Shown: positions 36,435 through 48,882 of the stretch, one piece after another
Layout of the letters: the number at the start of each line of letters is the position of its first letter
Position numbering within the stretch: position 1 is the stretch's first letter
DNA from: Bacillota bacterium
GTDB lineage: Bacteria; Bacillota; Dethiobacteria; Dethiobacterales; Dethiobacteraceae
Assembly (NCBI GenBank): GCA_018725565.1
Contig: QLUR01000002.1
Coordinates: 62,001 to 126,000 of the forward strand
DNA length: 64,000 bases
Direction of reading: 5' to 3'
Position numbers and translations under genes: made by a program
Notes under the pieces: model-generated
What the model was told of the DNA's origin: nothing
The model's database searches: none
Seen by the model: only the letters and a program-made list of their open reading frames with translations

Positions 36435-37453
36435 AGGTTGAGGATAGAATTATATCAGCTCGGCGGCAGGGCGATGATTGGCAGGAAACAAGCCTGCGGC
36501 CGCGGTCATTGGCTGAATATATCGGACAGGAAAAGCTGAAGGAAAATATGCGCCTATTTATCACCGCCGCCCGGGAGCGCGGCGACTCGCTGGACCATGT
36601 TCTGCTGTACGGCCCTCCGGGTCTGGGCAAAACGACTTTGGCCGGCATTGTGGCGACTGAACTGGGAGTGGGCTTGCGGGTTACGTCAGGACCGGCCATA
36701 GAACGTCCGGGAGACCTGGCTGCCATCCTTACCAATCTGGCCCCCTACGATGTCTTGTTTATAGATGAGATCCACCGGCTGCACCGTACTGTGGAGGAAG
36801 TTCTGTATCCGGCGCTGGAGGATTTTGCCCTGGACATTATTATCGGCAAAGGACCAAGTGCCCGTACCCTGCGTCTGGAGCTGCCCCCCTTTACCCTGAT
36901 TGGCGCCACCACCAGAGCAGGGGCGCTGTCAAGCCCGCTGCGCGACCGCTTTGGCGTGGTAGCCCGCCTGGAGTTTTACCGGGAGGAAGAATTGCTGGAA
37001 ATTGTGTTGCGGGCGGCTAAAATCCTGACAGTCGATATTGACGGTGACGGCGCCAGGGAAATTGCCTGCTCGGCGAGAGGCACGCCCCGGGTGGCGAACC
37101 GCCTGTTAAAGCGGGTGCGTGATTTCGCTCAGGTCCGGGCCGGCAACCGGATAGACGGCGAGGTGGCCAGAGCTGCGCTGCAGATGCTGGAAATCGACGT
37201 GCTGGGCCTGGACCAGGTGGACCGTCAGTTGTTGCGGGTGCTTATTGAAAAATATGGAGGGGGTCCTGTTGGCGTGGAGACGCTGGCTGCCTGCATTGCC
37301 GAAGAGCCGGAAACGATCGAAGACATTCTTGAGCCTTATCTGATGCAACTGGGATTTCTGCAGCGCACGCCGCGCGGCAGGGTGGCGACTGCCCTCGCTT
37401 TCCGTCACCTGGGACTCAGTACTGCACATCCGGCACAGGAAACTCTCTGGTGA
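36431..37453 (+). CDS. ruvB: Holliday junction DNA helicase subunit RuvB
   Basis: The 340-residue AAA+ motor has Walker [10 protein letters not shown] near residue 60, Walker [10 protein letters not shown], sensor [18 protein letters not shown] and the C-terminal winged helix ending [15 protein letters not shown]. It drives branch migration with RuvA. Confidence 0.98.
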   Translation: MKVEDRIISARRQGDDWQETSLRPRSLAEYIGQEKLKENMRLFITAARERGDSLDHVLLYGPPGLGKTTLAGIVATELGVGLRVTSGPAIERPGDLAAILTNLAPYDVLFIDEIHRLHRTVEEVLYPALEDFALDIIIGKGPSARTLRLELPPFTLIGATTRAGALSSPLRDRFGVVARLEFYREEELLEIVLRAAKILTVDIDGDGAREIACSARGTPRVANRLLKRVRDFAQVRAGNRIDGEVARAALQMLEIDVLGLDQVDRQLLRVLIEKYGGGPVGVETLAACIAEEPETIEDILEPYLMQLGFLQRTPRGRVATALAFRHLGLSTAHPAQETLW

Positions 37454-37463
37454 CCCGGGAATA

Positions 37464-37997
37464 ATGAAACTGCTGCTGCATATCTGCTGTGCGCCTTGCG
37501 CCACTTATTCATTAAGCCTGTTTCTGGAGCGGGGCTATATTGTCACAGGGTATTTTTACAATCCGAACATTCATCCGCACCTGGAGTACCTGCGCCGCCT
37601 GGAAACTTTACAAGGCAGCTGCAAAACGGGAAACACCCCTTTGCTGGTGGCGAATTACGACCCTGAAGCGTATTTCCGTGCAGTGACGGCAAACCGGGAC
37701 AAGCGCTGCCGTTATTGTTACCGCCTGCGCCTGGAAGAAACGGCAAAGGCCGCGGCGGCGTTGGGCCACGTGAATTTTGCCACAACTCTCTGCCTCAGTC
37801 CCTACCAGGACCCCCAAGCTTTGCGCGAGGAAGGGGAAGCAGCCGCCGCCAGGCATGGCGTGACGTTTGTCTATGAGGATCTGCGTTCCGGTTACAGGGA
37901 AAGCGTGGACACCTCCCGCCGTTTAGGGTTGTATCGTCAGACGTATTGCGGCTGCTTTTTCAGCAAGACAGAACGGTTGGACAGGAGGAGGCGATAA
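37464..37997 (+). CDS. queH: Epoxyqueuosine reductase QueH
   Basis: The 177-residue protein matches QueH (formerly DUF208): HICCAPCATYSL near the N-terminus, GYFYNPNIHPHLEYLRRLETL, the DKRCRYCYRLRLEETAK pair and the C-terminal YCGCFFS. These cysteines bind an iron-sulfur cluster and a second metal. It reduces epoxyqueuosine to queuosine in tRNA. The tgt gene for the same modification is 2.3 kb downstream; queA, often between ruvB and tgt in this group, is absent here. Confidence 0.92.
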   Translation: MKLLLHICCAPCATYSLSLFLERGYIVTGYFYNPNIHPHLEYLRRLETLQGSCKTGNTPLLVANYDPEAYFRAVTANRDKRCRYCYRLRLEETAKAAAALGHVNFATTLCLSPYQDPQALREEGEAAAARHGVTFVYEDLRSGYRESVDTSRRLGLYRQTYCGCFFSKTERLDRRRR

Positions 37998-37998
37998 A

Positions 37999-38214
37999 AT
38001 GGAGCAGCTGGGCCGTATCCTGCTCATGGCCGGTGCCGTGTTACTGCTGTTGGGCGTTCTGTTCACATTGGGAGCACGCTTTGGCCTGGGGCGCCTGCCG
38101 GGCGATATCATCATCCGCCGGGAAAACTTCGTCCTTTTTTTCCCGCTGATGTCGGGGCTGGTCCTCAGCCTCGTCCTCTCCCTGCTGCTTTTTCTGTGGC
38201 ACAGACTGCGGTAA
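37999..38214 (+). CDS. DUF2905 small membrane protein
   Basis: A 71-residue protein with two membrane helices around the conserved GRLPGDIIIRRENFVLFFPLM turn, the hallmark of DUF2905. Function unknown. It is often found in the ruvB-tgt region of Firmicutes and follows queH by one base. Confidence 0.88.
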   Translation: MEQLGRILLMAGAVLLLLGVLFTLGARFGLGRLPGDIIIRRENFVLFFPLMSGLVLSLVLSLLLFLWHRLR

Positions 38215-38577
38215 CACCGCCTTGGATTAAAAAAGACCCTTGACGCAAGGAGATACAATGACAACAATTATGTTGTGGTCATATGGTTGCAGAAAGGGTG
38301 ATCCTTTTGCGTAGGCCGAGTGTCGGGCTGGTTAGACCCTCCGAATCGCGCAGCGCGAGCTCCCCGAGCTGCTGGTATTAACTTTTGAGCAACGGCTTTA
38401 CCAGGCGTCCGCCGGAGAAAACATCGCCTGTGATATCAAGCGGACTCTTTGATGACGTCTGAGCGCACACTGGTGACTTCAGTCGTGAGAAGTTCAAATA
38501 CCGAAAACCGCATACTCTTGCGGCAGGAGATTAACAGCTGTCTGTCGAAATGTTTTCCGCAGACACGGAGGTAACTC
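38215..38577 (+). other. 363-base leader upstream of spoIID with broken coding potential
   Basis: No intact gene is evident. From ATG 38258 (AAGGAG upstream) one frame runs MTTIMLWSYGCRKGDPFA, TAG, six codons, TAG, then an open TLRIAQRELPELLVLTFEQR and on to TGA 38450, which overlaps an ATG (38452) opening a 40-codon frame that ends three bases before the spoIID start. This may be a decayed gene, coupled leader peptides, or chance. The 38452 frame's stop lies inside the spoIID ribosome site. Confidence 0.35.
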
Positions 38578-41665
<3,088 letters not shown>

Positions 41666-41762
41666 TTATTTTTTGAGCATTTTGATTCCTGACTATGCAA
41701 AGAGACATATTTTCTGGCCCGGACACATACATTGCAAGTAAAAACTTGCGGAGGTGACGTCC

Positions 41763-42161
41763 GTGCCTAAAAGGAGTACCGCAGCCCTCCCGCTAAAACC
41801 GCCGCCTACAGCCGTAATTATGGCCAAAGGAGTTCTCTATGCTTATATTGTTTCGCTCGTAGTTTTCCTGGTTTTCAGCGCCCTGATTCAGTATGCCCGT
41901 CTTACGGAAGCAATTTTGCCGTATATCGTCTACGCTACGTCACTGGGAGCAATTTTTGCCGCGGCAGCTTACGTGGCGCGCCGGCTGAAAACAAAAGGCT
42001 GGCTGAACGGCGGGGTTACCGGCTTGATCTACCTGGCGGGGCTTGTGGTCTTTGCCGCTGTTTTGCTGCCGGACTTTCAGGTGCACTTTGGCTACCTGTC
42101 CAAAGCCTTCCTGGCATTTGCTGCCGGTGCCGCCGGCGGTATTTTCGGCATCAATTCCTGA
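41763..42161 (+). CDS. TIGR04086-family membrane protein
   Basis: A 132-residue protein with four hydrophobic helices (GVLYAYIVSLVVFLVFSALI, ILPYIVYATSLGAIFAAAAYVA, GLIYLAGLVVFAAVLL, FLAFAAGAAGGIFGI) and a KGWLNGGVTG loop. This pattern and the position after yajC match the TIGR04086 family of unknown function. GTG 41763 follows GGAGG; GTG 41754 is too close to that site. Confidence 0.75.
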   Translation: MPKRSTAALPLKPPPTAVIMAKGVLYAYIVSLVVFLVFSALIQYARLTEAILPYIVYATSLGAIFAAAAYVARRLKTKGWLNGGVTGLIYLAGLVVFAAVLLPDFQVHFGYLSKAFLAFAAGAAGGIFGINS

Positions 42162-42183
42162 AAATCTTAAAGAAAGGTCCTTT

Positions 42184-42211
42184 AATTGCCCGACTATCAG
42201 ATCGGGCAATT
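42184..42211 (+). terminator. Terminator after the TIGR04086 gene
   Basis: AATTGCCCGA (42184-42193) and TCGGGCAATT (42202-42211) form a perfect 10-bp stem with an eight-base loop, followed by TTGTTT. Confidence 0.75.
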
Positions 42212-42321
42212 TGTTTCCGGTATAAATTTATTGTGTGAAACTTTTCATTATAATAGCCGCCAAGCAACTTGCACCATTCGCCCCGCCGGCGATATAATGT
42301 GATTGTCGGGAGGGGTGGATT

Positions 42322-43209
42322 GTGCCCAAGTCGCTGGTCGCCGCAGTGGTCCTGCACACGTTGCTTGGGAACGTCTTCTTGGTGTTATTGAAATATTTTG
42401 CCGGAACATTCGCCGGTAGCACGGCTCTGGTCGCAGAGGCCATCCATTCAAGCGGCGATATCCTGGTCAGCCTGGCGGTCCTGATCAGTATCAAAGTGGC
42501 CGGCAAACCGGCGGATGGACGGCATCACTATGGTCACGGGAAAATAGAGTCGCTTTGTTCAAGCGCGCTCGGGCTGTTGATGATTTTCATCGGCTTTGAG
42601 CTAGCCAGGGATTCACTTGCCCTCCTTGGCGCCGGCGTGCATGCGGTGCCTGGCTTGATAGCCCTGTATGTCTCGGCGGCAGGAATTTTAATTAAAGAGC
42701 TTATGTACCGTTATACCGCCAGCGCCTGCAGGAAAACTGGAAATCAGCTGCTTTTGGCCGACGCCTGGCACCATCGCAGCGATGTGCTGCTGTCCTCTGC
42801 AGTGTTTTTGAGCATTGCCGGGGCCCGGGCCGGCTTCCCGTTTCTGGAGGCGGTGGTCACGTTGCTGGTCAGTGTGCTTATTATTCGCCTGGGCTTTACT
42901 TTTTGCCGGCGGGGACTCGGTGAACTAGTGGACACCGCACCTGAAGAGGCACTGCTGGAAAAAATCAAGGCTGCCGCGACTGAAACGCCGGGTGTAGAGG
43001 GCCTGCATTGCCTGCGTGCGCGCCAGTTCGGCTCAGAAGTTCATGTGGAACTCCATATCGGGGTGGACGAAAATCTGCGTGTCTCCCAGGGCCACGCGGT
43101 GGCCAGGGAGGTTAAGCAGTCGCTGCTGCGCACCTTTCCGGTAATACGGCACGTGCTGGTTCATGTCAACCCGCTGCCGGGCAAACACAACAGCGAGCAG
43201 GAAAGATAA
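42322..43209 (+). CDS. Cation diffusion facilitator family metal transporter
   Basis: The 295-residue protein has six membrane helices and CDF hallmarks: ALVAEAIHSSGDILVSLAVL in helix 2, the HHYGHGKIESLCSS motif between helices 2 and 3, and LLADAWHHRSDVLLSS in helix 5 with the H-x-x-x-D metal pair. A C-terminal ferredoxin-like domain follows (VHVELHIGVDENLRVSQGHAVAREV). It exports divalent metals such as iron, zinc or manganese. GTG start at 42322. Confidence 0.92.
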   Translation: MPKSLVAAVVLHTLLGNVFLVLLKYFAGTFAGSTALVAEAIHSSGDILVSLAVLISIKVAGKPADGRHHYGHGKIESLCSSALGLLMIFIGFELARDSLALLGAGVHAVPGLIALYVSAAGILIKELMYRYTASACRKTGNQLLLADAWHHRSDVLLSSAVFLSIAGARAGFPFLEAVVTLLVSVLIIRLGFTFCRRGLGELVDTAPEEALLEKIKAAATETPGVEGLHCLRARQFGSEVHVELHIGVDENLRVSQGHAVAREVKQSLLRTFPVIRHVLVHVNPLPGKHNSEQER

Positions 43210-43240
43210 AAGTTGCAGAGGGTAATAATGTTGTCGGCAC

Positions 43241-43282
43241 TTGATTATAGTTGACATTAGTTTGCTGTCCTGCTATAATCAA
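43241..43282 (+). promoter_or_regulatory. Consensus promoter enclosed by a 10-bp inverted repeat
   Basis: TTGACA (43251-43256), 17 bases, TATAAT (43274-43279) is a perfect sigma-A promoter. TTGATTATAG (43241-43250) and CTATAATCAA (43273-43282) are exact reverse complements flanking it, the right arm covering the -10 box. This is a probable operator for the adjacent HTH-Uma2 protein or another repressor. Confidence 0.85.
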
Positions 43283-43299
43283 GGCAGGAGGATGATATC

Positions 43300-44049
43300 A
43301 TGGCCGATGATAAAGAGCTGGTCACCGCCCAGACCCTGGCCCGGGCGCTGGACCTTTCCGTGGAGACAATCTGGCGCTACACGCGGGATGGTAAAATTCC
43401 CTATATCGAACTGGGTGGCAGGCAGTACCGCTACAACCTTAATGCTGTAATAGGCGCGTTGTCCGGGACAATGGTGCGTGAAAAGGAGGCTGCATACAAA
43501 ATTGATGCCGCTAAAAAGTATACATACCGGGACTACCTGGAGATTCCGGAAGAACCGGGATACCGCTATGAGGTCCTCGACGGCGAGCTGATTAAGGAGC
43601 CGTCCCCCAATGTGCCGCACCAGCGGGCTTCCCGCCGGCTGCAGCGCGTCCTTGAGGATTACTTTTGGGGCCGCGACCCGGCAGGAGAAATTTTTAATGC
43701 GCCGCTGGACGTGACCTTTAACGACTTTAACGTGGTCCAGCCGGATCTCTTCTATGTAGCGGGGGAACAAAAGGAGATCGTAGAGCATGCCCGTGTCGGC
43801 GGACCTCCTGCTTTGGTCGTGGAAATCCTTTCCCCCTCCACCACGCGCAAAGACCGGCTGAGGAAAATGCTGATTTACCAGCGAGCCGGAATAAAACACT
43901 ACTGGTTGGTTAACCCGGAAGAAAAAACTATGGAATGCTTCTCGCTGCGCAACGATCTGTATGCCCTGGTTGCCTCCGGTATGGACGACGATGTTGTGGA
44001 ACACCCCGATTTTGCCGGATTATCCATTGAACTGAAAGCGTTATGGTAA
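43300..44049 (+). CDS. HTH (excisionase-type) fused to Uma2 PD-(D/E)XK nuclease-like domain
   Basis: The 249-residue protein joins an N-terminal HTH_17-type DNA-binding domain (VTAQTLARALDLSVETIWRYTRDGKIPYIELGGRQYRYNLNAV, residues 8-50) to a Uma2 domain (YEVLDGELIKEPSPNVPHQRASRRL, VVQPDLFYV, ALVVEILSPSTTRKDR, KMLIYQRAGIKHYWLVNPEEKTMECF). Asp in QPDLF, Glu in VVEILSPS and Lys form the nuclease-type core. Uma2 proteins are abundant but poorly understood; the fused DNA-binding head suggests site-specific action or self-regulation at the operator-like promoter. Confidence 0.88.
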   Translation: MADDKELVTAQTLARALDLSVETIWRYTRDGKIPYIELGGRQYRYNLNAVIGALSGTMVREKEAAYKIDAAKKYTYRDYLEIPEEPGYRYEVLDGELIKEPSPNVPHQRASRRLQRVLEDYFWGRDPAGEIFNAPLDVTFNDFNVVQPDLFYVAGEQKEIVEHARVGGPPALVVEILSPSTTRKDRLRKMLIYQRAGIKHYWLVNPEEKTMECFSLRNDLYALVASGMDDDVVEHPDFAGLSIELKALW

Positions 44050-44122
44050 TTAGTGTTCTGCCGGATACGCCTGGGAATGTTTCGAAACCAGAGCATGGTA
44101 GGAAAAAGAGCTGAAAAAGTGC

Positions 44123-44151
44123 TTGACAGTTGTGCTGCGGCGTGCTACTAT
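44123..44151 (+). promoter_or_regulatory. Sigma-A promoter of the trp T-box leader
   Basis: TTGACA (44123-44128), 17 bases, TACTAT (44146-44151). Transcription would begin near 44158, at the 5' end of the T-box leader. Confidence 0.85.
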
Positions 44152-44159
44152 TTGCGCAA

Positions 44160-44440
44160 AGCGATGAACGGGAAGAGTAAGCGGAGAGACGCTTTTTGCA
44201 GAGAGCCGGGGCAGGTGTGAATCCGGCAAAAGAATCGCCGCTGAATGGGCCCGCGAGCAGCAGACCAAATCACAGTAGGCTCTGACGGCTTGTCCCACCG
44301 TTATAGGGGGCGGGGTATCGGACTATTAATTTATCTGTCCCGTACCTGACTTGAGCGGGTCTTGCGGATTTCTGCAGGCCAATGAAGGTGGTACCGCGAA
44401 AGCGAAGCCTTTCGTCCTTCCCAGGGCGAGGGCTTTTTTA
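44160..44440 (+). promoter_or_regulatory. Tryptophan T-box riboswitch (leader RNA)
   Basis: The leader has the T-box core GAAGGTGGTACCGCG at 44384-44398 and then a terminator: 44407-44418 pairs with 44423-44433 with one bulged base, followed by TTTTTT. In stem I, CTGAATGGGCC contains the probable specifier codon TGG (44246-44248) for tRNA-Trp, fitting the trpE gene downstream. Uncharged tRNA-Trp would pair with the specifier and the T-box and prevent termination. Exact stem boundaries are approximate. Confidence 0.92.
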
Positions 44441-44470
44441 TTTGGGATTAACTTTAAGGAGGCTAGACAA

Positions 44471-45931
44471 ATGGCTTTGCCGCTGTCCGGGGAAAGGCTT
44501 AAACTGATCACTGACTGGTGCTCGCTGGCTGGTGACCTGGAAACCCCTATCGGCGCCTTTTTAAAGCTGTGCCCGGAGGGGCCGGCTTATCTGCTGGAGA
44601 GCGCCGCAGGGGGGGAACAGGTATCACGCTACTCCTTTATCGGCTACAGTCCCTTTCTGACATTGAAAGCGCTGGGTGAGGAAGTGGAGCTTGCCTGGCA
44701 GGGCGGGAGAACTGTCAACTGCCAGGGGAAACCGTTTGCAGTGATCAGGGAGTTACTGAGCCGGCTGGAAAGCGGCAGGCAGCCTGACCTGCCCCGTTTT
44801 TCCGGAGGGGCGGTAGGCTATTTTGCCTATGACGTGGCGGCGCTGTATGAACCGCTGGGGGCAGTACCTCCGGACGAACTGGGGTTGCCGGAGATTTACC
44901 TGCAGTTTATGCAAAACATTGTTATTTTCGATCACTTTACCCATACTCTGCACCTGCTGGTCCACCGGCCGCTGACAGACGGCGAAAATCCGGGCGGCGA
45001 CGAACAGGCCGCAGCAGAGCTGGAGAAGATGAAAGCGCTGCTGTCCGGGAGACTGCCGGCCTCAGCCGCGTATCCTGCAAAGGATGAACAGACGGCGATA
45101 ACGGCAGGTATGAGTGAAATCGAATTTGCAGAGCGGGTCCGGGCGGCCAAAGAACATATCCTGGCCGGGGATATCTTCCAGGTAGTCCTTTCCCAGCGTT
45201 GCCGCGTACCGGTGCCGGAGGATCCGTTTACCGTTTACCGGCGCCTGCGCAGCCTGAACCCGTCGCCGTACATGTTTTTCCTGCGCTACCCGGAAGTTGC
45301 GCTGGTGGGAGCTTCGCCGGAAATGCTGGTCAGAGTGGAGGGCAGGGCCGTGACTACCAGGCCGATTGCCGGTACCAGGCGACGGGGCGGCGTTCCGGAG
45401 GAGGACCGGCAGCTGGAGGCCGAACTGCTGGCAGATGCGAAAGAGATGGCTGAACATGTGATGCTGGTGGACCTGGGGCGTAACGACATCGGCCGCGTTT
45501 CCGCTTACGGGACTGTGCGGGTCAGTGAGTACGCCAGGGTGGAGCGCTATTCACATGTCATGCACCTGGTATCGGAAGTGACTGGAGAGCTGGCGGAGGG
45601 AAAGGATGCGCTGGACGCGCTTATGGCCTGCTTTCCGGCGGGAACCTTGACCGGAGCGCCAAAGGTGCGGGCCATGCAGCTCATCAACGAACTGGAGCCG
45701 GTAAGGCGGGGGCCGTATGGGGGCGCGGTAGGGTATCTTGATTTTAACGGTAATATGGATACCTGCATTACCATCCGGACAATTATCGTCAGGAACGGCA
45801 CGGCCTATGTGCAAACCGGTGCCGGCGTTGTTGCCGATTCCCTTCCGGCCAATGAATACCGGGAAACCTTGCACAAGGCCGCAGGCTTGCTGGCAGCGCT
45901 GGGGGTGAAGACAAGTGCTGGCTGTTATTGA
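44471..45931 (+). CDS. trpE: Anthranilate synthase component I
   Basis: The 486-residue chorismate-binding enzyme has the N-terminal regulatory part with [21 protein letters not shown], which holds the LLES-type tryptophan feedback site, and the catalytic part with [34 protein letters not shown] and [15 protein letters not shown]. With TrpG it makes anthranilate. ATG 44471 follows AAGGAGG. It is under T-box control and overlaps trpG by 17 bases. Confidence 0.97.
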   Translation: MALPLSGERLKLITDWCSLAGDLETPIGAFLKLCPEGPAYLLESAAGGEQVSRYSFIGYSPFLTLKALGEEVELAWQGGRTVNCQGKPFAVIRELLSRLESGRQPDLPRFSGGAVGYFAYDVAALYEPLGAVPPDELGLPEIYLQFMQNIVIFDHFTHTLHLLVHRPLTDGENPGGDEQAAAELEKMKALLSGRLPASAAYPAKDEQTAITAGMSEIEFAERVRAAKEHILAGDIFQVVLSQRCRVPVPEDPFTVYRRLRSLNPSPYMFFLRYPEVALVGASPEMLVRVEGRAVTTRPIAGTRRRGGVPEEDRQLEAELLADAKEMAEHVMLVDLGRNDIGRVSAYGTVRVSEYARVERYSHVMHLVSEVTGELAEGKDALDALMACFPAGTLTGAPKVRAMQLINELEPVRRGPYGGAVGYLDFNGNMDTCITIRTIIVRNGTAYVQTGAGVVADSLPANEYRETLHKAAGLLAALGVKTSAGCY

Positions 45932-46511
45932 TAATTACGATTCCTTTACCTATAACTTAGTCCAGCTTTTGGGCGAGCTGGGCGCGGAGCTAAGAGTATG
46001 GCGCAACGACGCGTTCACTTTGGCTGAACTGGAGTCTTGCCGGCCGGAGGCGATCGTCATCTCCCCGGGTCCCGGCCACCCTGAGGAGGCCGGCTTGTCG
46101 CTTGCCGTTATCCGGCACTTTGCGGGAAAGCTGCCTATTCTCGGGGTTTGCCTTGGGCACCAGGCTATCGGGCATGCTTTCGGCGGACAGGTGGTGAGGG
46201 CGCCTGAACCGGTACACGGCAAGCCGGCTGAAATCTGGCACAACGGCGATGCCATCTTTTACGGTGTTGCCAGCCCGTTTAAGGCGGGGCGGTATCACTC
46301 GCTGGTCATCAGGCGTGAAACGCTGCCGGAGTGCCTGGAGGTGACAGCCGGAACGCCGGACGGCTTAATTATGGCGGTACGGCACAAGACTATGCCGGTT
46401 TTTGGGGTTCAATTCCACCCGGAGTCGGTTATTACCCCGGATGGCCGTACTGTTTTAAAAAATTTCTGGAGGGGTGTGACAGGTGAAAGAGTTGCTGGGC
46501 AAGCTGTGTAA
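45915..46511 (+). CDS. trpG: Anthranilate synthase component II (glutamine amidotransferase)
   Basis: The 198-residue class I amidotransferase has the triad Cys79 ([10 protein letters not shown]), His168 and Glu170 (FHPES), and starts [22 protein letters not shown]. It supplies ammonia to TrpE. GTG start inside the trpE end. Confidence 0.97.
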   Translation: MLAVIDNYDSFTYNLVQLLGELGAELRVWRNDAFTLAELESCRPEAIVISPGPGHPEEAGLSLAVIRHFAGKLPILGVCLGHQAIGHAFGGQVVRAPEPVHGKPAEIWHNGDAIFYGVASPFKAGRYHSLVIRRETLPECLEVTAGTPDGLIMAVRHKTMPVFGVQFHPESVITPDGRTVLKNFWRGVTGERVAGQAV

Positions 46512-47523
46512 CAAGGAGAATCTGACAACAGAGGAGGCAAGCCGGGCGATGACGCTGATAATGACCGGGGAAGCAACTCCGGCACAGGTGGGCGCGTTCC
46601 TGGCAGCTCTGAAAATGAAAGGTGAGACGGCGGAAGAAATATACGGCTGCGCCCTGACCATGCGGCAGGCTGCGGAAAAAGTGCCGACAAAGCGGGTCGG
46701 TCTGACGGACACCTGCGGCACCGGAGGCGATGGCAGCGGCACATTTAACATTTCGACTGCGGCGGCCCTGATCGCGGCCGGAGCGGGGCTGGCGGTGGCC
46801 AAGCACGGCAACCGCGCGGTGTCCGGCCGCTGCGGCTCTGCCGATGTGCTGGAAGCGCTCGGGGCAGTTCTCGAACTGACGCCGGAAGAAATGGGGCGCT
46901 GCCTGGATGAAGTGGGAATTGCCTTTCTTTACGCGCCTGTTTTACACAAAAGCATGCGTCATGCCGCGGCACCACGGCGGGAAGTGGGAGTCCGTTCCGT
47001 GTTTAACCTGCTTGGACCGCTGACCAATCCGGCCGGCGCAAAGCGACAGGTTCTCGGGGTTTACGCACCGGAGCTGGTAGGGCTGCTGGGCCGGGTCCTG
47101 CTGCTGCTGGGTACGGAGCGGGCTCTTGTCGTGCACGGCTCCGACGGCAGTGATGAACTGACCCTGGCAGGGGAAACAGCTTGCGCGGAAATCGGCGAAG
47201 GCACGATAAAATACTATCAGCTGACGCCGGAGCAGCTTGGCCTTCGGCGTGTTCCGTCCGCTGCGCTGCGGGGAGGCGGCCCGCTGGAAAACGCCGCGCA
47301 GCTCCGGGCGGTGTTAAGCGGGGAGAGCGGCGTTTTTGCCCAGGCTGCTATCCTGAATGCCGCGGCGGCACTGTACGTCGGAGGGCTGGCCGAAGACCTG
47401 CGCGAAGGGGCAAGTCTGGCGGAAAAAGCGGTTAACAGCGGTGAGGCGCTGTCCAGGATGGAAGCATTAATAAATTTCACCAGGGAGGCGAAGGGGCTTG
47501 CTGGCAGGCATTGTCGCAGCTAA
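46483..47523 (+). CDS. trpD: Anthranilate phosphoribosyltransferase
   Basis: The 346-residue enzyme has the family PRPP-binding motif [21 protein letters not shown] and [21 protein letters not shown], plus [15 protein letters not shown]. It joins anthranilate to PRPP. GTG 46483 follows GGAGGGG and overlaps trpG. Confidence 0.97.
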   Translation: MKELLGKLCNKENLTTEEASRAMTLIMTGEATPAQVGAFLAALKMKGETAEEIYGCALTMRQAAEKVPTKRVGLTDTCGTGGDGSGTFNISTAAALIAAGAGLAVAKHGNRAVSGRCGSADVLEALGAVLELTPEEMGRCLDEVGIAFLYAPVLHKSMRHAAAPRREVGVRSVFNLLGPLTNPAGAKRQVLGVYAPELVGLLGRVLLLLGTERALVVHGSDGSDELTLAGETACAEIGEGTIKYYQLTPEQLGLRRVPSAALRGGGPLENAAQLRAVLSGESGVFAQAAILNAAAALYVGGLAEDLREGASLAEKAVNSGEALSRMEALINFTREAKGLAGRHCRS

Positions 47524-48271
47524 AAAACAAAGCGTTGCTAAGGCTAAGCGGGAGTTTCCCCTTCAGGTGCTGCAGGGAAGACTGGCGGCAGCGCCGCCGC
47601 CGCGCCCCTTTGCCGCCGCCCTGGAGGCGCCCGGCCTGTCACTGATTGCGGAAATTAAAAGAGCCTCCCCTTCGCGGGGAGATTTCGGACTGGCCATTCC
47701 GGTGGAGGAGCTGGCGGTCAGCTACCGGCGCGGCGGGGCACGGGCAATTTCTGTGCTGACAGAGGAGCAGTATTTCTACGGGAGTGTGGCCGACCTGCTG
47801 GCGGTGCGACGGGCCGTCGACCTGCCGGTGCTGCGTAAGGATTTCATCGTCGACCGCTGGCAGCTGTTTGAAACACGCCTGCTGCCGGCCGACGCCGTCC
47901 TGCTGATCGCCGCTCTCCTGCCCGGGAAGCTGCTCGCGGAGTTTTTGCAGCTGTGCCAGTCTTTAGGATTAGCAGCATTGGTGGAGACACACAACGCGGA
48001 GGAAGTACAGCACGCGCTCTCCGCCGGCGCCAAAATCATCGGTGTAAACAACAGGAACCTGCACACATTTGAAATTGACCCTGGGCTTACCGGGCGTATG
48101 GCCGGACTTATTCCGGCCGGAGTCCTGCTGGTCAGCGAGAGCGGGCTGGTGACGGCTGCCGATGTAAGCAGGGCGGCGGCGGCCGGCGCGAAGGCGGTGC
48201 TGGTGGGCGAAGCGCTGGTCCGGGCGGCTGACCCTGTGGAAGCAGCCAGGATATTAATGGGGGAGGCATGA
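47498..48271 (+). CDS. trpC: Indole-3-glycerol phosphate synthase
   Basis: The 257-residue TIM-barrel enzyme has LIAEIKRASPSRGDF with the catalytic lysine, ISVLTEEQYFYGS, LRKDFIVDRWQLFE and GVNNRNLHTFEID, and ends with LVSESGL and AVLVGEALV phosphate-binding loops. TTG start overlapping trpD. Confidence 0.97.
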   Translation: MLAGIVAAKKQSVAKAKREFPLQVLQGRLAAAPPPRPFAAALEAPGLSLIAEIKRASPSRGDFGLAIPVEELAVSYRRGGARAISVLTEEQYFYGSVADLLAVRRAVDLPVLRKDFIVDRWQLFETRLLPADAVLLIAALLPGKLLAEFLQLCQSLGLAALVETHNAEEVQHALSAGAKIIGVNNRNLHTFEIDPGLTGRMAGLIPAGVLLVSESGLVTAADVSRAAAAGAKAVLVGEALVRAADPVEAARILMGEA

Positions 48272-48273
48272 AA

Positions 48274-48882
48274 ATGGCTGTCAAAGTAAAGGTTTGCGGC
48301 CTGATGGACGCAGAGACGGCACTGTTTGCGGCGCATGCCGGCGCGGACGCCGTTGGCCTGATCTTTGCCGACGGACCGCGCCGGGTAGCGGTGGAAATGG
48401 CTAGAGCCATCTGTGCCGCGCTGCCGCCGTTTGTCGGGAGGGTAGGGGTTTTCGTCAACGCAGCGCAAGGATTCGTCCGGGAGACAGCGGCGGCCTGCGG
48501 ACTGACGGCGCTGCAGTTTCACGGCGACGAAGATGCCGAGTACTGCCTCAGGTTTACCCTGCCTGTGCTGAAAGCGGTCCGGGTGCGGCCCGGTATAAAT
48601 CTGGCGGAACTGGCCCGGATTCCGGCAGCGGGATTTGTCTTTGACAGTTATGACCCGCTGCTGGCCGGCGGCACGGGCCGGACCTTTCCATGGGAGCTGG
48701 CTGCAGAGCGCCCGGATCTACCTGTTATCCTTGCCGGGGGCCTTACTCCGGAAAACGTGGCAAGGGCTATTTACCTGCTACGGCCGTATGCGGTGGATGT
48801 CTCCAGCGGGGTGGAGACCGACGGAAAGAAAGATCTAAAAAAAATACAAGATTTTATCGAAGCAGTCAGGGGGTGCGCTTAA
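48274..48882 (+). CDS. trpF: Phosphoribosylanthranilate isomerase
   Basis: The 202-residue TIM-barrel enzyme has the catalytic Cys in [12 protein letters not shown] and Asp in FDSY, with [11 protein letters not shown] and [15 protein letters not shown] prefer ATG 48274, seven bases after GGAGG, to ATG 48268, which overlaps the trpC stop. Its TAA overlaps the trpB ATG (TAATG). Confidence 0.96.
   Translation: MAVKVKVCGLMDAETALFAAHAGADAVGLIFADGPRRVAVEMARAICAALPPFVGRVGVFVNAAQGFVRETAAACGLTALQFHGDEDAEYCLRFTLPVLKAVRVRPGINLAELARIPAAGFVFDSYDPLLAGGTGRTFPWELAAERPDLPVILAGGLTPENVARAIYLLRPYAVDVSSGVETDGKKDLKKIQDFIEAVRGCA

Noticed and set aside
44050-44298. Minus-strand frame of 82 codons in the T-box leader
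   Set aside because: It lies over the trp promoter and stem I of the riboswitch and has no supporting start signal.
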